Notes under the pieces: model-generated
What the model was told of the DNA's origin: nothing
Seen by the model: the letters and a program-made list of their open reading frames with translations, nothing else
The model's database searches: none
Origin: Actinotalea caeni
GTDB taxonomy: Bacteria; Actinomycetota; Actinomycetes; Actinomycetales; Beutenbergiaceae
Direction: 5' to 3'
Length of the DNA: 64,000 nt
Assembly: GCF_009733795.1 (NCBI RefSeq)
Contig: NZ_WNXX01000001.1
Span: forward strand, 334,145 to 398,144
Translations under genes and position numbers: made by a program
Shown: positions 23,733-32,274 of the stretch, in pieces
Numbering within the stretch: the first letter of the stretch is position 1
Layout: each line of letters opens with the position of its first letter

Positions 23733-24268
23733 CCGACCGAGCCGTCCGGGCCGTTCGAGCCGTCCGGGCCGTCCGGGCCGTCCGATGCCGCCGTGAGCGT
23801 CTTGCTCGCGTCCCGGTGCCAGATGCGTGCGTCGAGGTAGCGCTCGCCCGAGATCGCGTAGCCGAGCGTGGTGTAGAACCCGATCGCGGTCTCCTGCGCC
23901 GACAGCTCGACGCGCACCGCACGCCCCTCGGGGCCCTCGACGGCGTGGTCGGCCAGCGCGATCCGCTCGACCTCGGCCATCAGTGCGCGCCCGACACCGG
24001 TGCCCCGGCCCGCCTGCCGCACCGCCACCCGGCCCACGTGCACGACGCCCGGGTGCTCGGGGTCGGTGAGCAGGCGCGCCGTGCCGACCGGCTCGCCGTC
24101 GGGCGCGACCGCCAGCACGTGGGTGGTCGAGGCGAGCTCGTCGAGGCCGTCGTGCTCCTCCTCGAGCGTCACGCCCTGCTCGCCGACGAACACCTCCTCG
24201 CGGATGCGCAGCGCCGCGGCCATGTCCTGCTCGTCGGTCACCCGGCGGACCGTCGTCTCCTGTGCCAC
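23729..24268 (-). CDS. GNAT-family N-acetyltransferase
   Basis: A 179-residue GNAT protein: the N-terminal IREEVFVGEQGV is typical of ElaA-like members, the acetyl-CoA site is VRQAGRGTGVGRALM (Q/R-x-x-G-x-G/A), and the C-terminal catalytic half has AIGFYTTLGYAISGERYLD. Substrate unknown. The last 20 residues are a repeat of DGPDG/NGPDG units encoded by five tandem 9-bp repeats, unlikely to belong to the catalytic fold. GTG start at 24268. Confidence 0.88.
   Translation of the reverse strand: MAQETTVRRVTDEQDMAAALRIREEVFVGEQGVTLEEEHDGLDELASTTHVLAVAPDGEPVGTARLLTDPEHPGVVHVGRVAVRQAGRGTGVGRALMAEVERIALADHAVEGPEGRAVRVELSAQETAIGFYTTLGYAISGERYLDARIWHRDASKTLTAASDGPDGPDGSNGPDGSVG
23741..23785 (+). repeat. 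Five tandem 9-bp repeats inside the GNAT gene
   Basis: GCCGTCCGG-type units: exact at 23741, 23759 and 23768, variants GCCGTTCGA at 23750 and GCCGTCCGA at 23777. They encode the Gly-Pro-Asp-rich tail of the GNAT protein in frame, so copy-number change would alter tail length without a frameshift. Confidence 0.8.
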
Positions 24269-24290
24269 GCGTCGTATCGTGCCACCGCGC

Positions 24291-25214
24291 TCAGCGGCGC
24301 AGCGTCTCCAGCGCGTGCCGCAGGTCCTCGGGGTAGTCGCTGGTGACCTCGGTCCAGCGCCCCGTCCGCGGGTGCTCGAAGCCGAGCCGCACCGCGTGCA
24401 GCCACTGCCGCTGCAGCCCGGTCTCGGCGGCGAGGACCGGGTCGGCTCCGTAGGTGAGGTCCCCGACGCAGGGGTGCCCGATCGCGGAGGTGTGCACGCG
24501 GATCTGGTGGGTGCGCCCGGTCTCGAGGTGGATCTCGAGGAGCGTGGCCGCGCGCAGCGCCTCGATCGTCTCGTAGTGCGTGACGCTGGGCTTGCCGTCG
24601 GAGACGACCGCCCACCGGTAGTCGTGCGTCGGGTGGCGCCCGATCGGCGCGTCGATCGTGCCGCGCGTCGGGTCGGGGTGGCCCTGCACGAGCGCGTGGT
24701 AGACCTTGCTGACCGTGCGCTCCTTGAACGCCCGCTTGAGCACCGAGTAGGCGAGCTCGCTCTTCGCGACGACCATCAGCCCGGAGGTGCCGACGTCGAG
24801 ACGGTGCACGACGCCCTGCCGCTCCGCGGCCCCGGACGTCGCCACCCGGTACCCGGCGGCCGCGAGGCCGCCGACCACGGTCGGCCCGGTCCAGCCCGGG
24901 CTCGGGTGCGCGGCGACGCCCACGGGCTTGTCGACGACGACGACGTCGTCGTCCTCCAGCAGCACCCGCATCCCGGGCACGGGCTCCGGCGGCGCGGCCG
25001 GCACGGAGGGCGCGTCGGGGAGCGTGACCTCGAGCCAGGAGCCGGGCGTGAGGCGGTGGGACTTGCCGACCTGGGCGCCGTCGACGCTCACCTCGCCGGC
25101 CTCCGCCAGCTCGGCGGCGCGGGTGCGGCTCAGGCCGAGGAGGCGCGCCACGGCGGCGTCGACCCGCTCCCCCGCCAGCCCGTCCGGCACGGGCAGCGAC
25201 CGTACCTGTGCCAT
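24291..25214 (-). CDS. RluD-family 23S rRNA pseudouridine synthase
   Basis: A 307-residue RluA/RluD-type synthase. It has an N-terminal S4 RNA-binding domain (about 15-70) and a catalytic domain with the aspartate motif [15 protein letters not shown] (about 134), followed by [16 protein letters not shown]. The ATG at 25214 is one base past the lspA stop, and this lspA-rluD pairing is typical of bacteria. It closes the long minus-strand division cluster. Confidence 0.93.
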   Translation of the reverse strand: MAQVRSLPVPDGLAGERVDAAVARLLGLSRTRAAELAEAGEVSVDGAQVGKSHRLTPGSWLEVTLPDAPSVPAAPPEPVPGMRVLLEDDDVVVVDKPVGVAAHPSPGWTGPTVVGGLAAAGYRVATSGAAERQGVVHRLDVGTSGLMVVAKSELAYSVLKRAFKERTVSKVYHALVQGHPDPTRGTIDAPIGRHPTHDYRWAVVSDGKPSVTHYETIEALRAATLLEIHLETGRTHQIRVHTSAIGHPCVGDLTYGADPVLAAETGLQRQWLHAVRLGFEHPRTGRWTEVTSDYPEDLRHALETLRR

Positions 25215-25215
25215 G

Positions 25216-25917
25216 TCAGCCCGCCGGGTCGGGCTCGGCGCCCGCGGTGCTCGCGTCGTCGGTGCGCTCCGGCTGGGAGTCGGGGTCCTCGGCCGCACCG
25301 GTGGCCGGATCCTCGTGGTCCCCGCCGCCCTCGGCGTCCTGCTCCTGCGGGGCGTGGTGCCGGGAGCCGTCGACGCCGATCCCGAGGAACGCGAGCAGCG
25401 CCATGCCGGCGGCGCCGAGCACGATCGCGATGTCCGCGACGTTGCCGACGAACCAGCCGTTGTAGTTGAGGAAGTCGACGACGTGGCCGCGGCCGAAGCC
25501 CGGCTCACGGAACAGCCGGTCGGCGAGGTTGCCGACGTTGCCGCCCAGCAGCGCGCCGAGCGCGATCGCCCAGCCGCGCGAGCCGAGCCGGCGCGAGATG
25601 CGGACGATGACGACCGCCACCACGACGGCCACGATCGTGAACACCCACGTGGAGCCGGTCGCGAAGCTGAACGCCGCGCCGGAGTTGAACACCAGCAGCA
25701 GGCCGAACGCCTCGCCCAGCACGGGGACGTTGACACCGGGGGTCAGGCCGGCCAGCGCGATGGCCTTCGTGACCTGGTCAGCGACGAGGACGCCGACCGC
25801 CAGCAGCCACAGGGCTGCCGGCAGCCGGCGTCGTCGAACGTCGTGCGAGTCGCGGCCGACGGCCGCGGGTCCCTCGTTACGGACGGTGGATCTCGCTCTC
25901 GGGACCGGTACCGGCAC
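25216..25917 (-). CDS. lspA: Lipoprotein signal peptidase (signal peptidase II)
   Basis: A membrane aspartyl protease that removes lipoprotein signal peptides. The four-helix core has [19 protein letters not shown], and the catalytic aspartates in [11 protein letters not shown] and VGNVADIAI. There is no ATG, GTG or TTG between the divIVA stop and the first helix, so the start is taken as the GTG at 25917, which overlaps divIVA by 41 bases and gives 233 residues with a 30-residue basic N-terminal extension. A hydrophilic, acidic tail of about 50 residues follows the last helix. The exact start is uncertain. Confidence 0.88.
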   Translation of the reverse strand: MPVPVPRARSTVRNEGPAAVGRDSHDVRRRRLPAALWLLAVGVLVADQVTKAIALAGLTPGVNVPVLGEAFGLLLVFNSGAAFSFATGSTWVFTIVAVVVAVVIVRISRRLGSRGWAIALGALLGGNVGNLADRLFREPGFGRGHVVDFLNYNGWFVGNVADIAIVLGAAGMALLAFLGIGVDGSRHHAPQEQDAEGGGDHEDPATGAAEDPDSQPERTDDASTAGAEPDPAG

Positions 25918-26548
25918 CTGCGAGGGAACCGCGCCCCTCGACGTCGTTGAGCAGACCCTCGAGGTAGCTCTTGAGGCGGGTGCGGTAGTCGCGCTCGAAC
26001 ACGCGGAGCTCGTCGATCTTGCGCTCGAGCAGCGAGCGCTCGCCCTCGAGCTGGCCGAGCGTGCGGTTGCGCTGCTCCTCGGCCTCGCGGGCGACCCGCT
26101 CGGCCTCGGCACGGGCCTCGGCGAGGATGCGCTCGGCCTCCGCCTTGCCGTTGCTCACGTACTCGTCGTGGACGCGCTGCGCCAGCGCGATCAGGCCGGT
26201 CGCGGACTCCGGCTCGCCCTGCGCCGTCTGCGGCGCGGGAGCGGCGTAGGCGGGCACCGGGGCCGGCTGCGGCTCGGGCTCAGGCTCGGGCTCGACGGGC
26301 GACTCGGCGACCGCGGGCATCTGCTGCGTGCTCTGCTCGGCCGCCGGCGCAGCGGAGGGCGCCTCCTGCAGGCGCCGCTCGGCGGCCTCCAGCTTGGCCT
26401 TGAGCTCGCTGTTCTCGGCGTCCAGCGCGCGCAGCGTGTTGACGACCTCGTCGAGGAAGTCATCGACCTCGTCCTGGTCGTAGCCCTCGCGGAACTTGGT
26501 CGGCTGGAACTTCTTGTTGAGGACGTCGTCCGCTGTCAGCAGCGCCAT
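25877..26548 (-). CDS. divIVA: DivIVA-family polar growth / division protein (Wag31-like)
   Basis: A 223-residue cytoskeletal coiled-coil protein that marks negatively curved membrane and directs polar growth in actinobacteria. The N-terminal DivIVA domain is MALLTADDVLNKKFQPTKF then GYDQDEVDDFLDEVV. A short coiled coil follows, then a Pro/Glu-rich linker (EPEPEPEPQPAP), and a long C-terminal coiled coil (about 130-205). The ATG at 26548 is preferred over an ATG 17 codons upstream because of the conserved N terminus and the GAGGTG upstream of it. Confidence 0.95.
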   Translation of the reverse strand: MALLTADDVLNKKFQPTKFREGYDQDEVDDFLDEVVNTLRALDAENSELKAKLEAAERRLQEAPSAAPAAEQSTQQMPAVAESPVEPEPEPEPQPAPVPAYAAPAPQTAQGEPESATGLIALAQRVHDEYVSNGKAEAERILAEARAEAERVAREAEEQRNRTLGQLEGERSLLERKIDELRVFERDYRTRLKSYLEGLLNDVEGRGSLAGAGTGPESEIHRP

Positions 26549-26610
26549 GTCGTCGTCACCTCGGTCTGTCGGTCGTTCGGCAGTGTTGCCACGGATCAAA
26601 CTAGCTCATG

Positions 26611-26910
26611 TCAGGAGAACCTGGCGATCAGGCTGCTGAGCACGGCCAGCCCGATCGAGCACGCGAACATCACGATGAGGAACGCGAGATCGAGCGCGAC
26701 CCCGCCGATCCTGATCGGTCGGATCCTACGCCGCAGCCACCGCAGCGGAGGATCGGTCACGGTGTACACGGCCTCGGCCACGACGAGAGCGATCCCGCGC
26801 GGCTTCCAGTCCCGGGCGAACACCTGGACCCAGTCGAAGACGAGCCGGATCAGCATCGCGACGACGAACAGCAGCAGCAGGAGGTAGGCGATCGCGAAGA
26901 GCCACCGCAT
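26611..26910 (-). CDS. YggT family membrane protein
   Basis: A 99-residue protein with two hydrophobic segments (about 3-25 and 72-95) and the YggT signature VTDPPLRWLRRRIRPIRIGGVALD. In Gram-positive bacteria it lies between sepF and divIVA, as here, and is thought to assist envelope or division functions. It starts 11 bases after the sepF stop. Confidence 0.93.
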   Translation of the reverse strand: MRWLFAIAYLLLLLFVVAMLIRLVFDWVQVFARDWKPRGIALVVAEAVYTVTDPPLRWLRRRIRPIRIGGVALDLAFLIVMFACSIGLAVLSSLIARFS

Positions 26911-26921
26911 ACGTCAGCGGC

Positions 26922-27401
26922 TCAGCTCTGGTTGAAGAAGCGTGCGTGCGTGACCTCGGGCTCCGCGGCCTCCGCCGCGATCTCCACCGAGGCAGGCGAC
27001 AGCAGGAACACCTTGTTGGTGACGCGCTCGATCGCACCGCGCAGCCCGAACACGAGACCGGCGGAGAAGTCGACGAGCCGCTTCGCCTCCGCGTCGCTCA
27101 TGTCGCTGAGGTTCATGATGACGGGCGTGCCGGCGCGGAACGCGTCACCGATCACCTTCGCGTCGTTGTAGGTCCGGGGGTGGACGGTGGTGATGCGGCG
27201 CAGCGGACCGGCGTCCAGCCGCGCGGCGCGGTTGATCGGTGTCACCTCGGCGGCCGGAGCCTCCTCCTCGTCCTCGTAGGCCTCGTAGCCACCCTCGTAG
27301 GTCTCCTCCTCGGCGTAGCCGTGAGGATCCTCGGTGTGCTCCTCGCGATCGGCCTCGGAGAGGCCGAGGTACAGCATCGTCTTGCGCAGCGCTCCGGCCA
27401 T
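26922..27401 (-). CDS. sepF: Cell division protein SepF
   Basis: A 159-residue FtsZ-membrane anchor. It has an N-terminal amphipathic membrane-binding start ([14 protein letters not shown]), an acidic linker rich in Glu and Tyr, and the C-terminal SepF domain with [41 protein letters not shown] and [10 protein letters not shown]. It follows ftsZ by about 100 bases without the intervening pgeF/yggS genes found in many relatives. A possible -10 TAGCGT lies at 27444-27449 on the minus strand, with GGGAG before the ATG. Confidence 0.96.
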   Translation of the reverse strand: MAGALRKTMLYLGLSEADREEHTEDPHGYAEEETYEGGYEAYEDEEEAPAAEVTPINRAARLDAGPLRRITTVHPRTYNDAKVIGDAFRAGTPVIMNLSDMSDAEAKRLVDFSAGLVFGLRGAIERVTNKVFLLSPASVEIAAEAAEPEVTHARFFNQS

Positions 27402-27502
27402 GCCTACTCCCGTCGAACGTTGGTGGCTGTCGTCGTGCCTCGAACGCTAGACCAGCCGCGGGATGCGACCGGGCAGCGACGGCGGCGTGTCGTCGCGGCC
27501 GC

Positions 27503-28717
27503 TCACTTGAGGAAGTCGGGGATGTCCAGGTCGTCGGGGGTGGGCCGACGCAGCGGCGCCTCCTCGACGATCCGGGGCACCTCGACCGTCTCGACCGGCG
27601 AGCTCTCGTTCTCGACGGCGGCGACCGGCTCGGGCGCGACCGGCTCGGCGGGCACGTCCTGGGCCGGCGGCTCGACGACCGCGGGCGTGGGCGCCGTCCG
27701 GACGGCGGCGGGGGCAGCCGCGGCGGCCGCGCTCTCCTTCGCGGCGCGGGCCGCACGGCCGGCCGGGCCGTCGTTGGAGTCGAAGCCCGCGGCGATGACG
27801 GTCACCCGCACCTCGTCGCCGAGCGCGTCGTCGATGACCGCACCGAAGATGATGTTCGCCTCCGGGTGCGCGGCCTCCTGCACGAGGCGGGCGGCCTCGT
27901 GGATCTCGAACAGGCCGAGGTCGCTGCCGCCCTGGATCGAGAGCAGCACGCCGTGCGCGCCGTCGATCGAGGCCTCGAGCAGCGGCGAGGAGATCGCGAG
28001 CTCGGAGGCCTGCACGGCACGGTCGTCGCCGCGCGCGGAGCCGATGCCCATCAGCGCCGAGCCGGCGCCCTGCATGACCGACTTGACGTCGGCGAAGTCG
28101 AGGTTGATCAGACCCGGAGTGGTGATGAGGTCGGTGATGCCCTGCACACCGGAGAGCAGCACCTGGTCGGCCGACTTGAACGCGTCGAGGACCGAGACGT
28201 TGCGGTCGCTGATGCTGAGCAGCCGGTCGTTGGGGATGACGATGAGGGTGTCGACCTCGGCGCGCAGCGCGTCGATGCCGGAGTCGGCCTGCACGCCGCG
28301 CCGGCGTCCCTCGAACGTGAACGGGCGGGTCACGACGCCGATGGTCAGGGCACCCAGCGAGCGTGCGATCTTCGCGACGACCGGCGCGCCACCGGTACCG
28401 GTGCCGCCGCCCTCGCCCGCGGTGACGAAGACCATGTCGGCGCCGCGGAGCACCTCCTCGATCTCCTCGGCGTGGTCCTCTGCCGCCTTCTTGCCGACCT
28501 CGGGGTCCGCCCCCGCCCCCAGGCCGCGCGTGAGCTCGCGGCCGACGTCGAGCTTGACGTCGGCGTCGCTCATCAGCAGCGCCTGGGCGTCGGTGTTGAC
28601 GGCGATGAACTCGACGCCCTTCAGCCCGACCTCGATCATGCGGTTGACGGCGTTCACGCCGCCACCGCCGATGCCGACCACCTTGATGACCGCTAGGTAG
28701 TTCTGCGGTGCCGCCAC
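27503..28717 (-). CDS. ftsZ: Cell division protein FtsZ
   Basis: The tubulin-like GTPase forming the division ring, 404 residues. The N terminus [19 protein letters not shown], the GTP-binding GGGTGTG motif, the T7 loop [11 protein letters not shown] and the C-terminal conserved peptide [10 protein letters not shown] (SepF/FtsW contact) are all present, joined by a Pro/Ala-rich linker. The GTG at 28717 is chosen over an ATG 14 codons upstream because homologues begin at this point and GAGAGGGAC precedes it. A repeat-rich region at 28753-28780 probably belongs to its promoter. Confidence 0.98.
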   Translation of the reverse strand: MAAPQNYLAVIKVVGIGGGGVNAVNRMIEVGLKGVEFIAVNTDAQALLMSDADVKLDVGRELTRGLGAGADPEVGKKAAEDHAEEIEEVLRGADMVFVTAGEGGGTGTGGAPVVAKIARSLGALTIGVVTRPFTFEGRRRGVQADSGIDALRAEVDTLIVIPNDRLLSISDRNVSVLDAFKSADQVLLSGVQGITDLITTPGLINLDFADVKSVMQGAGSALMGIGSARGDDRAVQASELAISSPLLEASIDGAHGVLLSIQGGSDLGLFEIHEAARLVQEAAHPEANIIFGAVIDDALGDEVRVTVIAAGFDSNDGPAGRAARAAKESAAAAAAPAAVRTAPTPAVVEPPAQDVPAEPVAPEPVAAVENESSPVETVEVPRIVEEAPLRRPTPDDLDIPDFLK

Positions 28718-28752
28718 GTCAGTCCCTCTCGCCGATGCTGCCTCGGACACTT

Positions 28753-28780
28753 CCCTCAACCTTCAACCTCAACCTGAGGG
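28753..28780 (-). promoter_or_regulatory. Direct and inverted repeats upstream of ftsZ
   Basis: TCAACC occurs three times (28756, 28763, 28769), and two inverted repeats overlap it: CCCTCA (28753-28758) with TGAGGG (28775-28780), and CCTCA (28767-28771) with TGAGG (28775-28779). They lie 36-63 bases before the ftsZ start in the 160-base ftsQ-ftsZ gap. This looks like an operator or promoter region; no regulator is assigned. Confidence 0.45.
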
Positions 28781-28877
28781 TGAGAGTTATGTCATTTCTG
28801 ATCGCGACGACGGTAGGTCCGCGACCGGGTCCCACCAACGACATCCGTGGGCGTGTCGCAGGTCGGTGCCGGCGGCC

Positions 28878-29729
28878 TCAGCGCGTGATCGGGTTGAGCG
28901 GCGCCGAGACGTCGTAGACCTCCGCCGGCACCTGCAGCAGGCGCTCGAGCACCGCGGCCTTGAGCTCGCTGTCCTCCGCGCTCCCCCACACCACCCGGGC
29001 ACCCGAGTCGAGCACGAGCTCGACCTCGTACGCGGTCGGCGCCGAGACGCTGACGACGCGCTGCAGCAGGGACTCCCCGAGCGCGTCCATCGCGGTCAGG
29101 ACGGCCTCCAGGGCCTCCGCGGTCGTGTCGCTGCCCACCGGCACGTCGACGACGGGCACACCCTCGTGGGGCTCCTGCGTGACCGCCAGCTCGACGCCCT
29201 CGGCGTCGAGCAGCACGTAACCGTCCTCGGCGGCGACGGTCGCCACCGGCACACGCGGCACGACCGTGATCTCCAGGCCGTGCGGGAGCACGCGCCGCAC
29301 GGTCGCCTCCCCCACGCCGGCGACGGCCTCCAGCTCGTCGCGCAGCCGTGGCGCGTCGAGGCGCAGCAGCGGCTCTCCCTCGTGCGGCGCGACGACCGCG
29401 AGCACGTCCTCGGAGCGCGCGATGTCGTCGGTGCCCACCACCTCGACGTCGTCGAGCCGCAGCGCCAGCAGCGAGGAGGCGAGCGCGACCCAGCCCACCC
29501 CGGCGAGCACCAGCACGCCCGCCACCACCATCGCGACCGCGCGCAGCCGCAGCCGCCGTCGGGCACGGCGGCGCTCCTCGAGCCGCTCCGTGAGCCCGTC
29601 GCTCACGCGGTCGGTGCGGGCGCTCGCGCGCTCGGCGACCGCCACCGTGGTACCCGTGCCGCCCGAGCGGGCCGTGCGCTGCCGGGAGGCCGGCGGGATC
29701 GACGGCGGGAGCGTGGGTCGGCGTGCCAT
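28878..29729 (-). CDS. ftsQ: Cell division protein FtsQ/DivIB
   Basis: A 283-residue bitopic membrane protein of the divisome. It has a cytosolic N-terminal tail, a basic stretch (RRRARRRLRLR), one membrane helix (about 70-92), and a periplasmic-side POTRA domain starting LALRLDDVEVVGTDDIARSE, then the FtsQ domain. The ATG at 29729 overlaps the murC stop by one base (TGATG). Confidence 0.94.
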   Translation of the reverse strand: MARRPTLPPSIPPASRQRTARSGGTGTTVAVAERASARTDRVSDGLTERLEERRRARRRLRLRAVAMVVAGVLVLAGVGWVALASSLLALRLDDVEVVGTDDIARSEDVLAVVAPHEGEPLLRLDAPRLRDELEAVAGVGEATVRRVLPHGLEITVVPRVPVATVAAEDGYVLLDAEGVELAVTQEPHEGVPVVDVPVGSDTTAEALEAVLTAMDALGESLLQRVVSVSAPTAYEVELVLDSGARVVWGSAEDSELKAAVLERLLQVPAEVYDVSAPLNPITR

Positions 29730-31141
29730 CACGCCTCCTCGCGCGCCGCCAGCGCGGCGAGGATCGTCTCGCCCAGCTCGGTGACGTCGCCCGCGCCCAC
29801 CGTGAGCACCAGGTCGCCGGGGCGCGCGGCCTCGGCCACCGCGGCGGCCGCCGCGAGCCGGTCGGGCACGTGCCGGCCGGACCGCATGCGGTCGGTCACC
29901 AGCGCCGAGGTGACCCCGGGCACCGGGTCCTCGCGGGCACCGTAGACGTCGGTGACGACCACCTCGTCGGCGGCGTCGAGCGCCGCGGCGAACTCGGCGG
30001 CGAACGCCTGCGTGCGCGAGTACAGGTGGGGCTGGAACAGCACGAGCACGCGACCGCCCCGCGCCGCCGCGCGCGCGGCCTTGAGGAGCTCGGCGACCTC
30101 GGTCGGGTGGTGGGCGTAGTCGTCGACGACACGGACACCGGCGACCTCGCCGCGCAGCTGGAACCGGCGCGCGGTGCCCGTGAACGCGCCGAGGGCGCGA
30201 GCCATCGCGGCGCGGTCGACGCCGAGCTCGACGCCGACGCACCAGGCGGCGGTCGCGTTGCGCAGGTTGTGCGCGCCGGGCACGCCGAGCCGCAGCTCGA
30301 CGTCGTCCTCCCCCTGCTGGCGGAGCACCGCGGTGCTGCCGTCACCGCTCAGGCGCACGTCGTGCAGCAGCACGTCCGGGCGCGCCGAGGGCGGCGGCTC
30401 GGGCCACGCACCGCCCGCGACCGCGTCGGCGACGCCGTAGCGCTGCACCCGCACGCCGTTGCCGGCCGCGCCGGCGGCCAGCGCCGCCGAGCCGGCGTCG
30501 TCCGCGCAGGCGACGAGCAGCCCGCCGGGCTCGACCCGGTCGACGAACCGCTCGAAGGCCTCGTGGACGGCCGCCGTCGAGCCGTACCGGTCGAGGTGGT
30601 CCGCCTCGACGTTGGTGACGACCGCGACGCGGGGACGGTAGTTGAGGAACGACAGGTCGGACTCGTCCGCCTCGGCCACGAACGCCCGGCCCGACCCCAG
30701 GTGGGCCCCGGTGCCGGAGCTCACGAGCACGCTGCCGATCGCGTACGAGGGGTCCGCGCCGACCTCGGCGAGCGCGGTGGCGAGCATGCCCGACGTCGTC
30801 GTCTTGCCGTGCGCGCCGGCGACCGCGACGAAATCGAGCCCGGCAGCGGCGCGCGCGAGCGCGACCGACCGGTGGATGATCTCGGTCCCGGCGGCGCGGG
30901 CGGCGAGCAGCTCCGGGTTGTCCTCGCGGATGGCGGTGCTCACCACCACGGTCGTCGCGCCCTCGACCGCCTCGGCGGCGTGGCCCACGCGCACGTGCGC
31001 ACCCAGGCCGGCGAGCCGCTGGAGCGCGGCGGAGTCCTTGGCGTCGGACCCGCTGACGGCGTGGCCGCGCGCGAGGAACAGCTCGGCGACGACCGACATG
31101 CCGGCGCCACCGATCCCGATGAAGTGGACCCGCTCGGTCAT
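29729..31141 (-). CDS. murC: UDP-N-acetylmuramate--L-alanine ligase
   Basis: Adds L-alanine to UDP-MurNAc, the first peptide step of peptidoglycan precursor synthesis. The 470-residue product has all three Mur domains: N-terminal VHFIGIGGAGMS, central ATP-binding VAGAHGKTTTSGML (about 107) with VEADHLD, and C-terminal DDYAHHPTEV. It overlaps murG by ATGA. Confidence 0.98.
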   Translation of the reverse strand: MTERVHFIGIGGAGMSVVAELFLARGHAVSGSDAKDSAALQRLAGLGAHVRVGHAAEAVEGATTVVVSTAIREDNPELLAARAAGTEIIHRSVALARAAAGLDFVAVAGAHGKTTTSGMLATALAEVGADPSYAIGSVLVSSGTGAHLGSGRAFVAEADESDLSFLNYRPRVAVVTNVEADHLDRYGSTAAVHEAFERFVDRVEPGGLLVACADDAGSAALAAGAAGNGVRVQRYGVADAVAGGAWPEPPPSARPDVLLHDVRLSGDGSTAVLRQQGEDDVELRLGVPGAHNLRNATAAWCVGVELGVDRAAMARALGAFTGTARRFQLRGEVAGVRVVDDYAHHPTEVAELLKAARAAARGGRVLVLFQPHLYSRTQAFAAEFAAALDAADEVVVTDVYGAREDPVPGVTSALVTDRMRSGRHVPDRLAAAAAVAEAARPGDLVLTVGAGDVTELGETILAALAAREEA

Positions 31142-32274
31142 CGGCCCTCACCGATCGCACGCGCGACGAGGTCGGCCAGCCGGGCCGCGCCGTCGCGCAC
31201 ACCGGCGCCTGCGGCGCGCTCCCCCATGCCGGCGAGCCGTCCCGGGTCGGCGAGCAGCGGCACCGCGGTCGCGACGACCCACGCCGGCGTGAGGTCCTCG
31301 TCGGCGACCAGCAGTCCGCCACCGGCCTCGACGACGCCCGCGGCGTTGAGCCGCTGCTCGCCGTTGCCGATCGGCAGCGGCACGTACACGGCCGGGATGC
31401 CGAGCGCCGCGAGCTCGCACACGGTGCCCGCACCCGCGCGCCCCACCACGAGGTCGGCGCACGCGAGCGCGTGCTGCATCTGCTCGAGGTAGGCGAGCAC
31501 GTGGTAGTCCGGGTGGGCCTGCGCGCCCAGCGCGCGCGCGAGGTCGCGGCGGGTGTCCTCGTCCTTGCCGGCCCCGGTGAGGTGCAGGACCTGGGCGCCC
31601 GTCGCGAGCACCTCGGCCGCCGCACCGGCGACCGCGGCGTTGACGCGCGCCGCGCCCAGCGAGCCGCCGGTCACGAGCAGCACGGGCCGGGACGGGTCGA
31701 GGCCGAGCGCCTCGGCGCCCGCGCGGCGTGCGGCCGCGGCATCGTCCTCGCGTGCCGCGACCAGGTCGGCGATCGCCGGGCGCAGCGGCAGCCCCGTCAC
31801 GGTCGCTCCCGGCAGCCGGGTGCCCGGGAAGGTGACCCCGACCTCCGCGGCCCGGCGCGCACCGAGCCGGTTCGCGAGCCCCGGGCGCGCGTTCTGCTCG
31901 TGCACGACGACCGGGACACCGGCCCGGCGTGCCGCGATGTAGGCCGGCGTGGCGACGTAGCCGCCGAACCCGACGACGGCGTCCGCACCGCCGTCGGCCG
32001 CGATCGCCTCGGCCGCGACGGCGACCGCCCGGCGCCACCGGCCCGGGAACCGCAGCACGTCGGCCGACGGGCGGCGTGGCAGCGGCACGCGCGGCACCGT
32101 GACGAGGTCGATGCCGGCCGCGGGCACGAGCGTGGACTCGAGGCCCTCGGCGGTGCCGAGCGCGACCAGCCGGGTGCCGGGGTCGCGGCGGCGCAGCTCG
32201 GCCGCGAGGGCCAGCAGCGGGTTGACGTGCCCGGCCGTGCCGCCGCCGGCGAGCACGACCCTGCGCTCAGCCAC
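31138..32274 (-). CDS. murG: UDP-GlcNAc:lipid I N-acetylglucosaminyltransferase
   Basis: Makes lipid II from lipid I at the inner membrane face. The 378-residue GT28 enzyme shows GGGTAGHVNPLLALA, FGGYVATPAYIAAR, VVHEQNARPGLANR and the UDP-GlcNAc site VGRAGAGTVCELAALGIPAVYVPLP. GTG start at 32274; it overlaps ftsW by eight bases and murC by four. Confidence 0.98.
   Translation of the reverse strand: MAERRVVLAGGGTAGHVNPLLALAAELRRRDPGTRLVALGTAEGLESTLVPAAGIDLVTVPRVPLPRRPSADVLRFPGRWRRAVAVAAEAIAADGGADAVVGFGGYVATPAYIAARRAGVPVVVHEQNARPGLANRLGARRAAEVGVTFPGTRLPGATVTGLPLRPAIADLVAAREDDAAAARRAGAEALGLDPSRPVLLVTGGSLGAARVNAAVAGAAAEVLATGAQVLHLTGAGKDEDTRRDLARALGAQAHPDYHVLAYLEQMQHALACADLVVGRAGAGTVCELAALGIPAVYVPLPIGNGEQRLNAAGVVEAGGGLLVADEDLTPAWVVATAVPLLADPGRLAGMGERAAGAGVRDGAARLADLVARAIGEGR

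Noticed and set aside
27405..27440. TCGAAC near the sepF start considered as a LexA box
   Set aside because: Only one half-site matches; the other half fits GTTCGA poorly.
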